A stretch of 64,000 nt of DNA from Vibrio neptunius. GTDB lineage: Bacteria > Pseudomonadota > Gammaproteobacteria > Enterobacterales > Vibrionaceae. The position numbers and the translations under genes are program-made. Where the stretch lies: the NCBI GenBank assembly GCA_019339365.1, contig CP079859.1, positions 2,356,001 through 2,420,000 of the forward strand. Direction: 5' to 3'. Shown one piece after another: positions 63,377-64,000 of the stretch. Under the pieces are notes generated by a model. The model searched no databases. It was given only the letters and a program-made list of their open reading frames with translations, and was not told where the DNA came from. Position 1 is the first letter of the stretch; each line of letters starts with the position of its first letter.

Positions 63377-63691
63377 CTAAAAAGGCTCATCAGAGACTTC
63401 ACTTAAACCTGAGCGACTGGCGATCTCTGGTTCAAAACCATCGATGCTCTTTTGGTTCTTCTTCAGCCAATACTTTTCTATCCCCTAAGTCCCCTGATTT
63501 TGGCACCATTTTGCCAAATCTTTTCTGTCCATTTCGTACGTAAAATACGGTACAGACATACCGCACGAAGATTGAACCATATTAATATCAAGGATGAATA
63601 CCTGTCGAGCGGCCACGCTTTCAGGGAATAGGCTAGAGATAAGACACATTAAAACGGGTGAATATAAGAAACAAGCATTGATAGGCATCAC
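63377..63691 (-). pseudogene. C-terminal fragment of a pyridoxamine 5'-phosphate oxidase-family protein, with an amber codon
   Basis: The frame reads ARQVFILDINMVQSSCGMSV then PYFTYEMDRKDLAKWCQNQG, Thr, then TAG at 63485, and continues in the same frame with GIEKYWLKKNQKSIDGFEPE to a second stop at 63377-63379. VQSSCGMSVPYF is a hallmark of this PNPOx-like family, and the part after the TAG also matches it (EKYWxxKNQxSIDG). The N-terminal domain is absent. It is a decayed relic. Confidence 0.6.
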
Positions 63692-63725
63692 TACACAATG
63701 CTAAAAGCTCATTAATCGTGCGCAT

Positions 63726-64000
63726 TTACTGATCTTTCACTGATGACGTTAGATCTAATTTTCCACGTAGTCCGATTAAATTACCAAAAGGGTCTTCTAC
63801 TTGGCACATGGAAAGCCCTTTATCTATCTCCATTGGACCTCGATAGAGCTTCGCGCCAAGTGACTGGAAGTGAACAAGTGCCCAGTGTAAGTCTTCCACT
63901 GCCCAGTATAAAACGGTTCCTGACTTACCAGCAGACACCTTCTCATCCGCTTGTACCACCTCCAGAGAAAAGCCGTTGATATCAAGCACTGTGAAATCAA
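63726..64000 (-). CDS. VOC (glyoxalase-type) family protein, N-terminus outside the window
   Basis: The frame is open to the window edge and ends at 63726, giving at least 90 C-terminal residues. VLYWAVEDLHWALVHFQSLG, AKLYRGPMEIDKGLSMCQVE and DPFGNLIGLRG follow the second half of the VOC fold; the DPFGNLIGL motif is typical of VOC C-termini. A GTG at 63989 is in frame but probably internal. The function is unknown. Confidence 0.75.
   Translation of the reverse strand, partial: DFTVLDINGFSLEVVQADEKVSAGKSGTVLYWAVEDLHWALVHFQSLGAKLYRGPMEIDKGLSMCQVEDPFGNLIGLRGKLDLTSSVKDQ

Overview
The window is a piece of a gamma-proteobacterial chromosome, almost certainly a Vibrio. This rests on gene content: btuCD, astE, the small alarmone synthetase relV, a complete hut (histidine degradation) operon, an hppD-hmgA-fahA-maiA tyrosine catabolic operon, ydiJ, and Vibrio-type DUF3334/DUF3581/DUF2786 proteins. 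No species can be named from the sequence alone. Layout: 1-9.2 kb is ordinary chromosome on both strands (btuCD, astE, pepF, a flavin-reductase-like gene, an NAD(P)-binding gene and the cystine symporter tcyP). 9.5-17.8 kb looks like an accessory insert between tcyP and sbcB: an unknown gene, a structured non-coding stretch, a LysR/nitrilase pair, a membrane protein, a secreted ankyrin protein, a lipoprotein, three short mobile-element relics and the N-terminal remnant of a P4-type integrase. 17.9-27.8 kb is again core-like (sbcB, yohJK, cdd, an HD-GYP protein, purT behind a clear PurR operator, tpm, relV, an ASCH protein, DUF3187). 27.8-30.6 kb is a repeat zone around a REP-associated tyrosine transposase (RAYT). 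30.8-32.9 kb holds a Sel1 protein and a Spo0M protein. 33-39.5 kb is hutC-hutI-hutG-hutU-hutH with two HutC-like palindromes. 39.6-47.7 kb holds DUF3581, an ICMT-like gene, ydiJ, DUF3334, DUF2786, an OmpA lipoprotein and a membrane-anchored Sel1/J-domain protein. 48.1-52.0 kb is the tyrosine pathway. 53.7-61.6 kb is a one-direction run of eight GNAT acetyltransferases mixed with small DUF proteins, bordered on one side by a decayed LysE fragment. After a DUF2058 gene and a MccF/S66 peptidase gene, the window ends in an amber-interrupted oxidase fragment and a VOC gene cut by the edge. Two cross-cutting observations matter most. First, seven otherwise well-conserved genes (btuC, a lysR, purT, tpm, an ICMT gene, ydiJ, a DUF2058 gene) are each broken by exactly one base, mostly in short homopolymers, and each restores to the expected length with one base added or removed. 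This points to residual sequencing error, although slippage is not excluded. Second, at least eight copies, plus one degenerate copy, of the motif GGACACACACC (or its complement, followed by TGAATT) lie between 12.6 and 30.6 kb. One pair flanks the RAYT gene as an inverted repeat, three cap short non-autonomous elements, and most copies abut a local tandem array whose unit differs from site to site. That association between a transposon end and site-specific short tandem expansions is the most unusual thing in the window.
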